Shown: positions 17,248 to 26,312 of the stretch, piece by piece
How positions within the stretch are numbered: the stretch's first letter is position 1
How the letters are laid out: each line of letters starts with the position of its first letter
NCBI RefSeq assembly: GCF_023498005.1
Contig: NZ_CP097289.1
Location: forward strand, 6,448,001-6,512,000
Reading direction: 5' to 3'
Source of the DNA: Streptomyces durmitorensis
Lineage (GTDB): Bacteria > Actinomycetota > Actinomycetes > Streptomycetales > Streptomycetaceae
DNA: 64,000 nucleotides
The notes under the pieces: generated by a model
Database searches by the model: none
Told to the model about the DNA's origin: nothing
Seen by the model: the letters and a program-made list of their open reading frames with translations, nothing else
Position numbers and translations under genes: made by a program

Positions 17248-19851
17248 TCAGCTCACACTCAACAAAGCCCGCCCCACCTGCGGGAAAGCCCCCTTCGGGT
17301 GGTCCCGGAACAGCGGCTCGGTGCCGAAGAGAACGACACGCGACCCCGCAGCAGCCCCACTCACGACAGAAGCCTGCCCCGCGGCATCAGAGGGCCCACC
17401 GGCGCCGCCCTCGCCAGCGCGCCAGTGCCCGGACAGCAACGGATTCCCGCCCCCATACGACTGCTCCACCCGCACACCACTCCCAAGCCCCTTGAACCAC
17501 ATGGGCGCGTAGACGAACGAATGCGAAGGCGCACCCCCAGTAACAGGGCCGCCGGAATTCACGACCCGCACCACACCATTAGCGTCCCCGTTCCCGGAGA
17601 CCGCCTCAACGGAAAGCAACTTCGCGTCGGAGTTCAACGCGGCCCCCTCCGCACCACGCCCGACAAGGCCACCCCCACCCGCGAGGAAGTCGTCGAGCCC
17701 GGCTCGGGCCCCGGCGTTCAGCTCCCCGTACGAAAGCCCCGCCGACACGAACAGCGCGCCCACGCCCGACTTCTTCCAGTCGAAACCGCCGTTGAGGACA
17801 TCCGTCGAAACCGGCACCACGTCGAAGTTCATCTCCCGCAGAGCGAACAGCTCACCGGGAGTGACAGCCGCCGCGACCCGCGTGGGACGCACGACAGCGC
17901 CGCCCTTCGCCTTGGTCGCGTCGAAGGCGACGTCGTACTTCCTCGCCGCGACGACCGCCGCACCCCGCGCCGCCGACGGCAGGATCACGCTCCCGTCGTC
18001 GGCCCGCCGCACGGAAGTCCCCCGCGCCAGCAGCCAGTTGAGTGCCGACACCTCCCGCGCGTCGTCGAGCCGCAGCCGAAGATCCCCGCGTGAGGCGACA
18101 TGACCGACCCGCGACGAGGTGTCCACGACGCGCGTGCGCACGCCGGACAGCGAGCCGCCCTTCACCTGGTCCACCGTCGCGCCCCACAGCCGCCCGAGGC
18201 TCCACCCCGAGATGTCGTACATGGTGGAGACCTTGTCGCTGATGTCGCGTCCGTCGGCGAGCATCACATTGGCGAGCCCGCGCTTGGGCTGACGCATGTC
18301 GACGACGTACGAACCCTCGGCGTACGAGGTCCCGCCGAGGCGGAAGTCCCTTGTCGCGCGCCGCACTTGGACGTCGTTGTCGAGCAGGTGCTCCACGAGC
18401 CGCGAGGCCGCCGCGGCCGAGCGCTGGCCGCGCTCGCCCTTCTCCTTGCCCCGCGGGATCACGTACGCACGGGGGAAGTCGGTCGTGTAGACGTCCTCCG
18501 GGCCGATGCCCGGCACCCCGGGCACGGTCTCCGGCGAGACCGGCACCTGCGCGGCGCCCGTCGCGCCCCGCCGGAACGTCTCGATCTGATCGGCGATCAC
18601 CGAAGTCCGGTGCTTGTGCGTGTAGTCGAGCGTGGCCGTCATCGCGGCTCCCGCGATGTCCACGTTGATCGCGGACCGCCGCCGCAGCTCAGGCACCGAG
18701 AGGTCGTCGTACTCGTCGTTGTTGACCGTCATCGGGAACTCGATGGTGTGCGCCGCGACCGCGCCGTGGAACGGCATGTACTGCGGGGTGAAGATCGGCG
18801 GCCAGTCGTCCCAGCCCTCTTCCTGGTCGCGGAAGGGGATGATCGCGGGCTCCACGCCGTCCTTCTCGGGGGTGTAGCCGAGGCCGTTGACCGCGGCTTC
18901 CATGCCGAGGGCGTTGGCGTAGGTGTTCTTGAGGAAGAGGTCGTACTCGTAGTTCTCGCCGTGCGGGGGAGTCGTCGGCTCGATCAGCGTGCCGTTGACG
19001 TACCCGTGCAGGTCGATCATGACCGCGGGCTGCTTGTCGATGGCGATCTGCCGCATCGCGCGGACCTCGGGCTGCGAGGCGGTGATGAAGTCGCGGTTGA
19101 GGTCGAAGCCGTTGGCGTTGGGGCGGGTGCCCGCGATGCGGCCGTCGGGGTTGGCCGTGACGTTGAAGTACAGCCGGTTGTGGGCCAGCAGGTCCCGCGT
19201 CTCGCCGTCCTTGGCCTTCGCGAGCTTCTCGATGAGCTTGAGGGCGGCGTCCGTGCCCTCCCACTCGTTGCCGTGGATGTTGTTGTTGATGAAGACCGGC
19301 GTCTTGTACGAGGACTTGACCGCCGGATCCTTCGCGGCCGCGCCCGGCGCGTTCTCGATGAGGTCGCGCATCCGCTCCTGGCGTGCGGTCTCCTTGGCGG
19401 ACTCGGGAGAGGTGACCGTCACCAGATAGAGCTGGTGCCCGCCCGCCGAACGGCCCGCGATCTCCACGCTGACGCGGTCGCCGACGCCCTGGATGTCATT
19501 CAGCCTGGGGGCTACGGAGTGATAGGGGGCCAGGCCCAGCTTTATCGACTTGTCGTCCGGATTGACGGGGGGTGGCGTCAGCTTCTGTTCGCGGGGATAG
19601 CCGCGGTCCTTGCCGAGACCGGAGTCTAGGCCGGGGCTGTCCGCGGCTCCCAGGGCCCGGTCCGCGGCGCTCTCCGGAGCCTTCGCGGCCCGTTCCGTAC
19701 TGCTGAGGGGCGAGCCCTCGCGGAGGATGTCGCGGCCGCCCGGACTCGGGTCGGCGGTCGCGCTGCCGGGGGCGAGAGCGGTGAGGACAAGGGCGCCCGC
19801 CGAGACGAGGGTGGTGAGCAGAACGGGTCTGGATGGCCGGGATATGCCCAT
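17248..19851 (-). CDS. Secreted M14 family zinc carboxypeptidase
   Basis: 867 residues with a signal peptide (LLTTLVSAGALVLTALAPGSATA). The M14 domain occupies roughly residues 110-430, with zinc ligands HGNEWEG (HxxE) and IDLHGY, substrate-binding NPDG and DLNRDF, and the catalytic-Glu region AAHTIEFPMTV. The C-terminal ~350 residues form a second domain with class I glutamine amidotransferase/ThuA-like features (GVGALFVSAGLSYGELN, FLAGGGGLVGRG). It likely trims C-terminal residues from extracellular peptides. Codon use matches neighbours. Confidence 0.9.
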   Translation of the reverse strand: MGISRPSRPVLLTTLVSAGALVLTALAPGSATADPSPGGRDILREGSPLSSTERAAKAPESAADRALGAADSPGLDSGLGKDRGYPREQKLTPPPVNPDDKSIKLGLAPYHSVAPRLNDIQGVGDRVSVEIAGRSAGGHQLYLVTVTSPESAKETARQERMRDLIENAPGAAAKDPAVKSSYKTPVFINNNIHGNEWEGTDAALKLIEKLAKAKDGETRDLLAHNRLYFNVTANPDGRIAGTRPNANGFDLNRDFITASQPEVRAMRQIAIDKQPAVMIDLHGYVNGTLIEPTTPPHGENYEYDLFLKNTYANALGMEAAVNGLGYTPEKDGVEPAIIPFRDQEEGWDDWPPIFTPQYMPFHGAVAAHTIEFPMTVNNDEYDDLSVPELRRRSAINVDIAGAAMTATLDYTHKHRTSVIADQIETFRRGATGAAQVPVSPETVPGVPGIGPEDVYTTDFPRAYVIPRGKEKGERGQRSAAAASRLVEHLLDNDVQVRRATRDFRLGGTSYAEGSYVVDMRQPKRGLANVMLADGRDISDKVSTMYDISGWSLGRLWGATVDQVKGGSLSGVRTRVVDTSSRVGHVASRGDLRLRLDDAREVSALNWLLARGTSVRRADDGSVILPSAARGAAVVAARKYDVAFDATKAKGGAVVRPTRVAAAVTPGELFALREMNFDVVPVSTDVLNGGFDWKKSGVGALFVSAGLSYGELNAGARAGLDDFLAGGGGLVGRGAEGAALNSDAKLLSVEAVSGNGDANGVVRVVNSGGPVTGGAPSHSFVYAPMWFKGLGSGVRVEQSYGGGNPLLSGHWRAGEGGAGGPSDAAGQASVVSGAAAGSRVVLFGTEPLFRDHPKGAFPQVGRALLSVS

Positions 19852-19996
19852 ACGTACCTCCGGAAGAAAGCGGATGGAGAGCTGGAGAGAAGTCAGTACG
19901 CGTGGTCTACCGGTTCAACCCCCGCGCAACAAGAGGGCCTTGCGCCCCAAGCGTCCCGTGGACCGCAGGTCGCGACCGGCGGATAGGGTGTGCGGC

Positions 19997-20827
19997 ATGC
20001 GTGATCTGGGACGAGGCTTCGGCTACTTGATGAAGGGCCAGCGCTGGGTCGCCCAGCACGGCAAGCAGTACGGAGTCGGCCTGCTGCCCGGCCTCATCAC
20101 CCTGCTTCTCTACGCGGCCGCGCTCGTCGCGCTCGCCCTGTGGGGCACGGACTTCGTCGGCTGGGCCACGCCGTTCGCGGACGACTGGTCCTCTCCGTGG
20201 ACCGGCCTGTTCCGCGGCTTCCTCACGGCGCTGCTCTTCGCGCTCGCACTCCTCCTCTCGGTGATCACCTTCACGGCGGTGACGCTCCTGGTGGGCCAGC
20301 CCTTCTACGAGTCGCTGTCGGAGAAGGTCGACATCTCCGTCGCCGGGTTCGCCCCCGAGTCGGGCCTGCCGCTCTGGCGCGAACTGTGGATCTCCGCGCG
20401 CGACAGCCTCCGCATCGTCCTGCGGGCCGCCGTCTGGGGCATCCTGCTCTTCGCCCTCGGCTTCATCCCGGTCGTCGGCCAGACCGTGGTCCCGGTGGTC
20501 GGCTTCTGCGTGACGGGCTTCTTCCTCGTCGAGGAGCTGACGGCGGTGGCGCTCCAGCGCCGTGGCGTCGAGGCCCGCGAACGGCTCGCGCTGCTGCGCG
20601 GCCGCAGGCAGCTGGCGTGGGGCTTCGGCACCCCGCTCGCCGTGGCCTTCCTGGTCCCGTTCGTCGCGGTGTTCCTGATGCCGGGGGCGGTCGCGGGCGC
20701 GACGCTGATGGCGCGGGAACTGATCGGCGAGGACGGGCCGGACGACGACCCGCGGGGACCGGCGGCCGGTTCGGCCGATGCCTCCGGTCCCGGCGGGCAG
20801 GCGTCCGCTACCGGCGGGCGTCCATAG
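19997..20827 (+). CDS. EI24 domain (CysZ-like) membrane protein
   Basis: 276 residues from an ATG at 19997 (MRDLGRGFGYLMKGQRW). It has several hydrophobic helices (LLPGLITLLLYAAALVALALW; FLTALLFALALLLSVITFTAV; AVWGILLFALGFIPVVGQTV; FLVPFVAVFLMPGAVAGATL) in the EI24/CysZ arrangement, including the LLVGQPFYESLSEKV loop. CysZ family members pass sulfate; actinobacterial EI24 proteins are uncharacterised, so transport is only a possibility. The 3' end overlaps the convergent C15-like gene by 20 bp. Confidence 0.85.
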   Translation: MRDLGRGFGYLMKGQRWVAQHGKQYGVGLLPGLITLLLYAAALVALALWGTDFVGWATPFADDWSSPWTGLFRGFLTALLFALALLLSVITFTAVTLLVGQPFYESLSEKVDISVAGFAPESGLPLWRELWISARDSLRIVLRAAVWGILLFALGFIPVVGQTVVPVVGFCVTGFFLVEELTAVALQRRGVEARERLALLRGRRQLAWGFGTPLAVAFLVPFVAVFLMPGAVAGATLMARELIGEDGPDDDPRGPAAGSADASGPGGQASATGGRP

Positions 20828-22106
20828 CCGTCGTCAGGATCTTCTTCACCTGCGCGATGATGTCGAGCCGGTTGCGCACGAACTCCGGATCGGTGATCTT
20901 CCCCGTGGCCGGATCCGTGTTGCCCGCCCCGAACTGGAGGATCGGCGTGTGCACATGGCCGCCGGGCAGCCGGTCGTGCAGCCCGAGCCGGTCGCGGAGC
21001 AGCGTCGCACGGTAGGCGATCTCGTTCGACAGGTAGTTGCCGCCGCCGCCCTCGCGGGCCGTCGACCCTGCGGTGGGCCCGTCGGGACGGACCACGGGAG
21101 CACTCTGGCCCGCCGGGATCTCGGTCACCGAGGTGTTGTCGTACACGGGGAAGCGGCCGGTCTGGGCGCTCACGATCTCCTTGTACGGGAGGGTCGTGGA
21201 CGTCCACTGGGGCTGCGAGGCCGGGTCGTCGACCGGGACCGTCTCCGTGCGCGAGAGGTTCTCGTTGTCAGGGAAGCCGCCCCGCCAGGCCCCGTTGGTC
21301 CGCTCGATGTCGAAGCGGCCCGCGCGGCCCTGGCTGATGGTGGTGAAGAGGTCGACGCGGGGGAGGTGGGCGCGCAGGGTGCGCTCGACCGTCCCCTGCG
21401 CGAAGTCGTCCCAGCGGACGGGGAAGACGGCGGTCTCCACGCGGGCGGGCCCGTCGGCGGTCTCGATGACGGTGCCGTCGAGCGCGAGTGCGGTGGCGCC
21501 GGACGGGTTGCTGATGCGGACGTCCCGGTCGAGCGTGAACGGGTCGAAGCCGGTGACGAGGATGCGCTTGAGGCGGTGGCCCGCGCGGTCCTTCTTCGGG
21601 TAGCGGATGGAGTCGTGCCCGCGCGAGGCGTCCTCCAACGCCCGTATGAGACGGCTGTGCCGGGCCTCGCTCACCCCGAAACGGGTCGGCTCCCACTGCC
21701 GGAGCTCCCGCGTCATGCCGAGCCGGGCCCAGTACAACGGCCGGTCGTCGTCCCGGCTCAGGGCTTCGTCGTTCCCGCCCGCGGGACCCCGCCCCTGGGC
21801 CCGGTCGACGGCACGCCGCCACAGGGCCTCTCCCTGCCGTTCGACGATGCGTTTGGCCTCGCCGTACGAGTGGGCGCGTTCGAGGGCCCGCGCGAACTGC
21901 GGGGCCACGGTGTCGAATCCGCTGCGCCGCAGGATCTCCTGCGGCGCGGCCCGGTCGAGTCGCTGCTCCTCGGTGGTGGCGGCCGGTGCGGCGGCCGGTG
22001 CGTCGGCCGGTGCGGTGGCCGCCGCCGCGGGCACGGCGGCGAGGGACAGCAGGAGGGTGACGCCGAGCGCGGTGAACCGAGGGGATCCAGTTGGCTTGAG
22101 TGACAC
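20808..22106 (-). CDS. Secreted pyroglutamyl-peptidase (C15)-like protein with catalytic Cys replaced by Ser
   Basis: 432 residues with a signal peptide (FTALGVTLLLSLAAVPAAAA). Residues ~60-170 form an extra helical N-terminal region. The C-terminal ~240 residues align by eye with C15 pyroglutamyl peptidase I: RILVTGFDPFTLDRDVRISNPSG, the Glu region GRAGRFDIERTNGAWRG, and GGHVHTPILQFG in place of the His region GFIHVP. Where C15 enzymes have YxCN with the nucleophile, this protein has NYLSNEIAY with Ser at 360 (codon TCG at 21029-21027). Classic C15 enzymes are cytoplasmic and about 215 residues, so secretion and size are also unusual. Activity uncertain. Confidence 0.8.
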   Translation of the reverse strand: MSLKPTGSPRFTALGVTLLLSLAAVPAAAATAPADAPAAAPAATTEEQRLDRAAPQEILRRSGFDTVAPQFARALERAHSYGEAKRIVERQGEALWRRAVDRAQGRGPAGGNDEALSRDDDRPLYWARLGMTRELRQWEPTRFGVSEARHSRLIRALEDASRGHDSIRYPKKDRAGHRLKRILVTGFDPFTLDRDVRISNPSGATALALDGTVIETADGPARVETAVFPVRWDDFAQGTVERTLRAHLPRVDLFTTISQGRAGRFDIERTNGAWRGGFPDNENLSRTETVPVDDPASQPQWTSTTLPYKEIVSAQTGRFPVYDNTSVTEIPAGQSAPVVRPDGPTAGSTAREGGGGNYLSNEIAYRATLLRDRLGLHDRLPGGHVHTPILQFGAGNTDPATGKITDPEFVRNRLDIIAQVKKILTTAMDARR

Positions 22107-22166
22107 GGGAGTCCTTCCGTGGCCGGTGGGGGTGATCGCAGTATTCCGGCAGGAAGGCGGCGCCCG

Positions 22167-23069
22167 CTAGCAGTTCACGGCTGCGTGATCCGCGAGGATC
22201 TCGCCGATCACGTGGCGCGCGATCCTCGCGATGGTGGCGTTCCTCGTCCGGTAGTACGGCAGCTCGATGAGCGCGATGGACAGGGCCCAGCCGCGCCCCC
22301 GTGCCCACGTCGCGTCGTCGACGCCCAGGGCGGCGCGGAAGGTCTCCCGTACATCGGCCGTCAGGAGGCTCCACGCGGTGATCAGGTCGACGGCGGGTTC
22401 GCCGTGCCCCATGCACCCGAAGTCGATGACGGCGCTGAGCCGCCCGTCGGCGGTGAGCAGGTTCCCGGGCTGGAGGTCGGCGTGGACCCACACCGGCGGC
22501 CCGTCCCAGCCGGGCGCGCGCAGGGCGGCCTCCCAGGCGGCGGTGGCGGCATCGGTGTCGATGACGCCGTGGAGCCGCGCGATGGCCTCGCGGGTATCGG
22601 CGTCCCGGCGTGCGAGGGGCCCGCTGCGGTACGCGCGAGGCGCGTCAGCGGGATCGACGCGTTGCAGTGCCATGACGAACTCCGCCAGGTCGGCGGCGAA
22701 CAGGCCGGGTTCGTCCAGGCCGCCGACGACCGGATTCTCGCCCTCCAGCCAGCGGTAGACGTACCAGGGCCAGGCGAACCCCTCCCCGGGCTCGCCCTCT
22801 CCGAGCGGCGCGGGGATGGCGAGGGGCAACGAGGGCGCGAGCCGCGGCAGAAGAAGCATCTCGCGCTGTACGTCCTCCACGCCGCCCTCGATGCGGGGGA
22901 GCCGGACGGCCATGTCGTCGCCGAGGCGGTAGATGGCGTTGACGGTGCCGTTCGATTCGACGGGCTCGACCTTGAGGCCGGCCCACTCGGGGAACTGCGC
23001 GGCGAGCAGCCGGCGTACGAGGGGCGTGTCGATGTCGGCTTCGTCGGCGTGCATCTTGGCGGGGGACAT
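22167..23069 (-). CDS. Aminoglycoside phosphotransferase (APH)-family kinase
   Basis: 300 residues. Protein-kinase-like fold with NAIYRLGDDMAVRLPR (ATP-binding Lys region replaced by Arg-rich VRLPR), the catalytic loop VWVHADLQPGNLL (HxDxxxxN) and the metal-binding VIDFGCMGHGEPAVDL. These are complete, so the protein is probably an active small-molecule kinase. A resistance role cannot be inferred; many Streptomyces paralogues act on unknown metabolites. Stands alone on the minus strand between the C15-like gene (60 bp) and the TIM-barrel gene (67 bp). Confidence 0.9.
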   Translation of the reverse strand: MSPAKMHADEADIDTPLVRRLLAAQFPEWAGLKVEPVESNGTVNAIYRLGDDMAVRLPRIEGGVEDVQREMLLLPRLAPSLPLAIPAPLGEGEPGEGFAWPWYVYRWLEGENPVVGGLDEPGLFAADLAEFVMALQRVDPADAPRAYRSGPLARRDADTREAIARLHGVIDTDAATAAWEAALRAPGWDGPPVWVHADLQPGNLLTADGRLSAVIDFGCMGHGEPAVDLITAWSLLTADVRETFRAALGVDDATWARGRGWALSIALIELPYYRTRNATIARIARHVIGEILADHAAVNC

Positions 23070-23136
23070 GCGGGCCTTCCGGGGCGGCGGGGAAGTGTGG
23101 GCCGACGCTGATCGAAGCTGGCGGGGGCGCGTCAGG

Positions 23137-24267
23137 TCAACCGGATTCCGCGTGCCGTGCCGCGCGCCCGTAGTGTTCGGCCACCGCGTGGAACGCCTCC
23201 TTCGGCTCCCAGTGCCAGCGGCCTGAAGGCCCCTCCTCGATCGTCTTCACGATGCTGTAGCTCGCCATGTCGAGGTCGTGGCGCGGGTCCGGCCTGTGCG
23301 GGGCGTCGGGACTGACGAAGTTGTAGAGCGTCGCGGAGTAGAGGTCCATCGACTCGAAGACGTCCAGTACGTCGGTGAGGTACGCGGCCTGGGTCCGCTC
23401 GCTGCGGACGAGCCCGTCCTTGATCTGGGGCGGCTCCTTCGTGTAGTCGACGACGTCCCACCCCATGCCGCCCTGCTCCGGCGCGCCCCGGAACGTGCAC
23501 GTGCCGAACTCGGTGATCGCGACGGGCTTCCCCCAGCGCCGACAGGGCGCCAGGTCACGGACGTACCCTGCCCGACTGCGGTGATACCCGTAGTAGTTGA
23601 CGCTCACGACGTCGAACAGACCCCAGTCGACCTCGTCCCCCTCGGCGGCCCCGTACGTCAGACCGCCCCCGAAGACGGACCTGCCGACCGCGGCCGCCCG
23701 CCCGATGAACCGCTTCAGGCGCCGCTGCATCAGCACGGGGTCGAAGTTCCCCTTGGTGATGTTCTCGATCCGCTCCACGGCGCTGTCGCCGGGCACGATC
23801 CCTGGCACGAACAGCACGAACTCGCAGCCCACACTCAGCTGGACCGCCGCGCCCTGCCGCCGCAGCCGCTCGGCGTGCCGGCCGGTCTCCGCGATGTGGT
23901 CGAGGATCTCCCGCTCGGGGCGGTCGGCCAGGCGCGGCTGGAGCCACACGTGCAGTCCGCGTTCGGCGGCCTCCGTCGCACTCGCGCCGAGCCGCTCGAC
24001 GCCGTCGCCGAAGACGGAGACGGTGGTGGCGTGCAGCCGTTCCTGGATCGCGCACATGTCCTCGCGCATGCGGGCCGCGTTCCAGCCGGTCGCGGGTGTC
24101 TCGCCCGCGCCGACCTCGTAGCAGACGCCCCGATACGTGAGCCCGCCCGTCCGGCGGCCGGTGGCGACGGCGGGTGCCGCCGCCAGGAGCCCCCCTGCCG
24201 CCGCCGCGACGCCCACGGCCCCCGCCCCGGCCAGAAACCGCGCCCGGTCGATCCCGCCACTCGCCAC
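23137..24267 (-). CDS. TIM-barrel glycoside hydrolase-like protein
   Basis: 376 residues from the GTG at 24267, which has AGGGGAGG at the right distance. The open frame extends to 24384 but without a ribosome site. The N-terminus (DRARFLAGAGAVGVAAAAGGLL) resembles a Tat signal but has RAR rather than RR. The body begins LTYRGVCYEVGAGE and has barrel-strand features such as VSVFGDGVERLG, GLHVWLQPRLADR, LSVGCEFVLF, VVSVNYYGYHRS and GKPVAITEFGTCTF; the last Glu sits where retaining (GH5-like) enzymes carry the nucleophile. Relatives are often labelled abortive phage infection protein in databases, which I think is misleading. Substrate unknown. Confidence 0.7.
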   Translation of the reverse strand: MASGGIDRARFLAGAGAVGVAAAAGGLLAAAPAVATGRRTGGLTYRGVCYEVGAGETPATGWNAARMREDMCAIQERLHATTVSVFGDGVERLGASATEAAERGLHVWLQPRLADRPEREILDHIAETGRHAERLRRQGAAVQLSVGCEFVLFVPGIVPGDSAVERIENITKGNFDPVLMQRRLKRFIGRAAAVGRSVFGGGLTYGAAEGDEVDWGLFDVVSVNYYGYHRSRAGYVRDLAPCRRWGKPVAITEFGTCTFRGAPEQGGMGWDVVDYTKEPPQIKDGLVRSERTQAAYLTDVLDVFESMDLYSATLYNFVSPDAPHRPDPRHDLDMASYSIVKTIEEGPSGRWHWEPKEAFHAVAEHYGRAARHAESG

Positions 24268-24352
24268 GGTGCCTCCCCTGTGTCCGTCCGTACGGTCCGC
24301 ACGGTGGGCCCAGTCTTGCCAGCGCCGCCACCGCGCCTCGACCGCCGTCGGT

Positions 24353-25381
24353 CTACGGCGCGGGCGACTTTGGTGGCAACGCACCGCCCCCGCGGGCGAC
24401 TTGAGTCGCGCGCAGCGCCTCCAGGAACGGGCCTACGGCCGGCGCCGCCGCCCGGCCCCGCGCCGTCGCCGCGTACACGGCACGCGGCGGAGCGTCCTCG
24501 TCGCGGACCGGGACCAGGGCGATGTCCGGGCGGACCGAATCGGCGGCCAGCGCGGGCACCAGGGTCACGCCGAGACCGGCGGCCACATAGCCCTGCTTGG
24601 CGGTCCACTCGGCGACGACATGGGCGACCCTCGGGCGGAAACCGTGCCGGTGCGCCTCCTCCAGGAGGGTCCCCTCGGCCTGCGCGCTGCCGGATATCCA
24701 GTCCTCCGAGGCGAGTTGGGACAGACGGACGGACGCGCTGCCAGCCAGCGGGTGGTCCGCGGGGACGGCGACGTACAGCCCCTCGTCCAGGAGGTGATGC
24801 AGTGCGTACGCCGCCATGTCGCCGCCGCTCAGCGCCCCGCCCGTCGAGGAGACGATCGCCAGGTCGAGATCGCCGTCCCCGAGGCGCGCGAGCAGCCTGG
24901 GCGTAAGCCCCTCCTCGCGGGTGAGCGTCACGCCGGGGTGCCGCGCGCGGAACGCCGCGATGGCCCGTGGCACGAGCGCCGCGTCGGCCGTCGCGAACGC
25001 CCCGAAGCGCAGGCTCCCACCGGTCAGGTCCCGCAGTGCCGTCAACTCCCGTTGCATGGCGCTGAGTCGGGCCACCATCTCCTCGGCGTACGGCAGGAGG
25101 GTGCGGCCGTGGGCGGTCAGGCGTACGCCCCTCGGCAGCCGGTCGAAGAGCGGGGCGCCGCCGAGGGCCGCCTCCAGCGAGGAGATCTGGCGCGAGACGG
25201 CGGACTGCGTCCAGCCGAGCCCGCGGGCGGCCACGGTGAAGGAGCCGTGCCGCGCGACGTCCAGGAAGGCACGGAGCCAGACGGTGGAGAGCTCGGGCAG
25301 TGTCGGGGCCTGGGGCGTCGGCGCCTCGGCTCGCGGGGCCTGGGCCATCCGTGCGGTATGCGGAGAAGGCATGGCTCGCAT
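24353..25381 (-). CDS. LysR family transcriptional regulator
   Basis: About 342 residues. The N-terminal LysR helix-turn-helix is clear (WLRAFLDVARHGSFTVAARGLGWTQSAVSRQISSLEAALGGAPLFDRLPRGVRLTAHG). The C-terminal substrate-binding domain follows (LRFGAFATADAALVPRAIAAFRARHPGVTLTREEG). Starts at 25381, 25372 or 25348 are possible; none has a strong ribosome site. It diverges from the HIBADH-like gene 50 bp away, the classic LysR-target arrangement. A much longer open frame upstream to 26128 is antisense to the dehydrogenase gene and is rejected. Confidence 0.88.
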   Translation of the reverse strand: MRAMPSPHTARMAQAPRAEAPTPQAPTLPELSTVWLRAFLDVARHGSFTVAARGLGWTQSAVSRQISSLEAALGGAPLFDRLPRGVRLTAHGRTLLPYAEEMVARLSAMQRELTALRDLTGGSLRFGAFATADAALVPRAIAAFRARHPGVTLTREEGLTPRLLARLGDGDLDLAIVSSTGGALSGGDMAAYALHHLLDEGLYVAVPADHPLAGSASVRLSQLASEDWISGSAQAEGTLLEEAHRHGFRPRVAHVVAEWTAKQGYVAAGLGVTLVPALAADSVRPDIALVPVRDEDAPPRAVYAATARGRAAAPAVGPFLEALRATQVARGGGALPPKSPAP

Positions 25382-25430
25382 GCTAGACACTCGCTTGTCG
25401 CATCCCGTGGCCGGGCCTAGCGTCGGACGC

Positions 25431-26264
25431 ATGGAGAAGATCGCGTTTCTTGGACTGGGGCACATGGGCACGCCGATGGCCCGCCAACTGCTCGCGGCAG
25501 GACATCCGTTGACGGTCTGGAACCGGACCGCCGGGAAGGCGGATCCGCTGGTGGCGGCGGGGGCCCGGCTCGCCACCGACCCCGCCGAGGCCGTGCGTGA
25601 CGCCGATGTCGTCATCACCATGCTCGCGGGCCCCGACGCGGTGCGTGCCGTCGCCGACGCCATCGTGCCCGAGCTGCGGCCGGGAACCCACTGGGCGGAG
25701 ATGTCCACCGTCGGACCCGATGTCGTACGGGAGTTGGGGGCGAGGGTGCCGGACGGCGTGACCCTCGTCGACGCGCCCGTCATGGGGAGCACGGACAAGG
25801 CCGCGTCGGGGCGGCTCGGTATTCTCGCCGGTGGCGATGCGGACGGGGCCGAGCGGGTCCTCGCCCGCTTCGGTCCGGTGACGCGTACGGGACCGCTCGG
25901 TTCGGGGGCCGCGCTGAAGCTCGTCGTCAACACGGCCGTCATCGGGGGTGTGGCCCTCGTGGCCGAGGCGATGAAGCTGGCGGACGCGCTGGGCCTCGAC
26001 GAGGAGACGGCCAAGGCGGCGCTGGCGGGAGGGCCGCTCGGGGGTGCGGTGGGCCGCGCCTTCGCCACGGACGTGCACTTCGGCAGCGACCTCGCCGTGA
26101 AGGACGTGGCGCTGGCGACGGGCGTCACCGAACTCCCGGCGATGGAGGCAGTGCTGGCCCACTACGAGGCGGCCGCCGCCGACCCGGACGTCGTGCACGA
26201 GGACATCGCGCGGGCGGTCGCCCACATCCGTTCCCGCGACGACGCCCGGAAGCCGAAGCCGTGA
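25431..26264 (+). CDS. NAD(P)-dependent beta-hydroxyacid dehydrogenase (HIBADH family)
   Basis: 277 residues. N-terminal Rossmann domain begins IAFLGLGHMGTPMARQLLAAG (GxGxxG) with VWNRT, suggesting NADP preference through the Arg after the second strand. The family substrate motif is DAPVMGSTDKAASGRLGILAGG, and the catalytic lysine lies in GSGAALKLVVNT. The C-terminal all-helical domain is complete. These enzymes oxidise or reduce short beta-hydroxyacids such as 3-hydroxyisobutyrate, tartronate semialdehyde or succinic semialdehyde. The LysR gene diverges and RidA follows by 48 bp, so a small catabolic unit is likely. Confidence 0.9.
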   Translation: MEKIAFLGLGHMGTPMARQLLAAGHPLTVWNRTAGKADPLVAAGARLATDPAEAVRDADVVITMLAGPDAVRAVADAIVPELRPGTHWAEMSTVGPDVVRELGARVPDGVTLVDAPVMGSTDKAASGRLGILAGGDADGAERVLARFGPVTRTGPLGSGAALKLVVNTAVIGGVALVAEAMKLADALGLDEETAKAALAGGPLGGAVGRAFATDVHFGSDLAVKDVALATGVTELPAMEAVLAHYEAAAADPDVVHEDIARAVAHIRSRDDARKPKP

Positions 26265-26312
26265 CCCGGCATGCACTGGACCCGGCCTGACAGTGGAGGA
26301 GCACCCCGCACC

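Noticed and set aside
22167..23069. Aminoglycoside resistance gene
   Set aside because: Only the general APH-kinase motifs are visible; no feature ties it to a known drug-modifying class.
23137..24267. Phage defence (abortive infection) gene
   Set aside because: The sequence has barrel and Glu motifs of a glycosidase; the Abi label seems to be inherited annotation, and no other defence gene is nearby.
25382..26128. N-terminal extension of the LysR regulator
   Set aside because: The extension is antisense to the HIBADH-like gene and precedes a normal LysR N-terminus.
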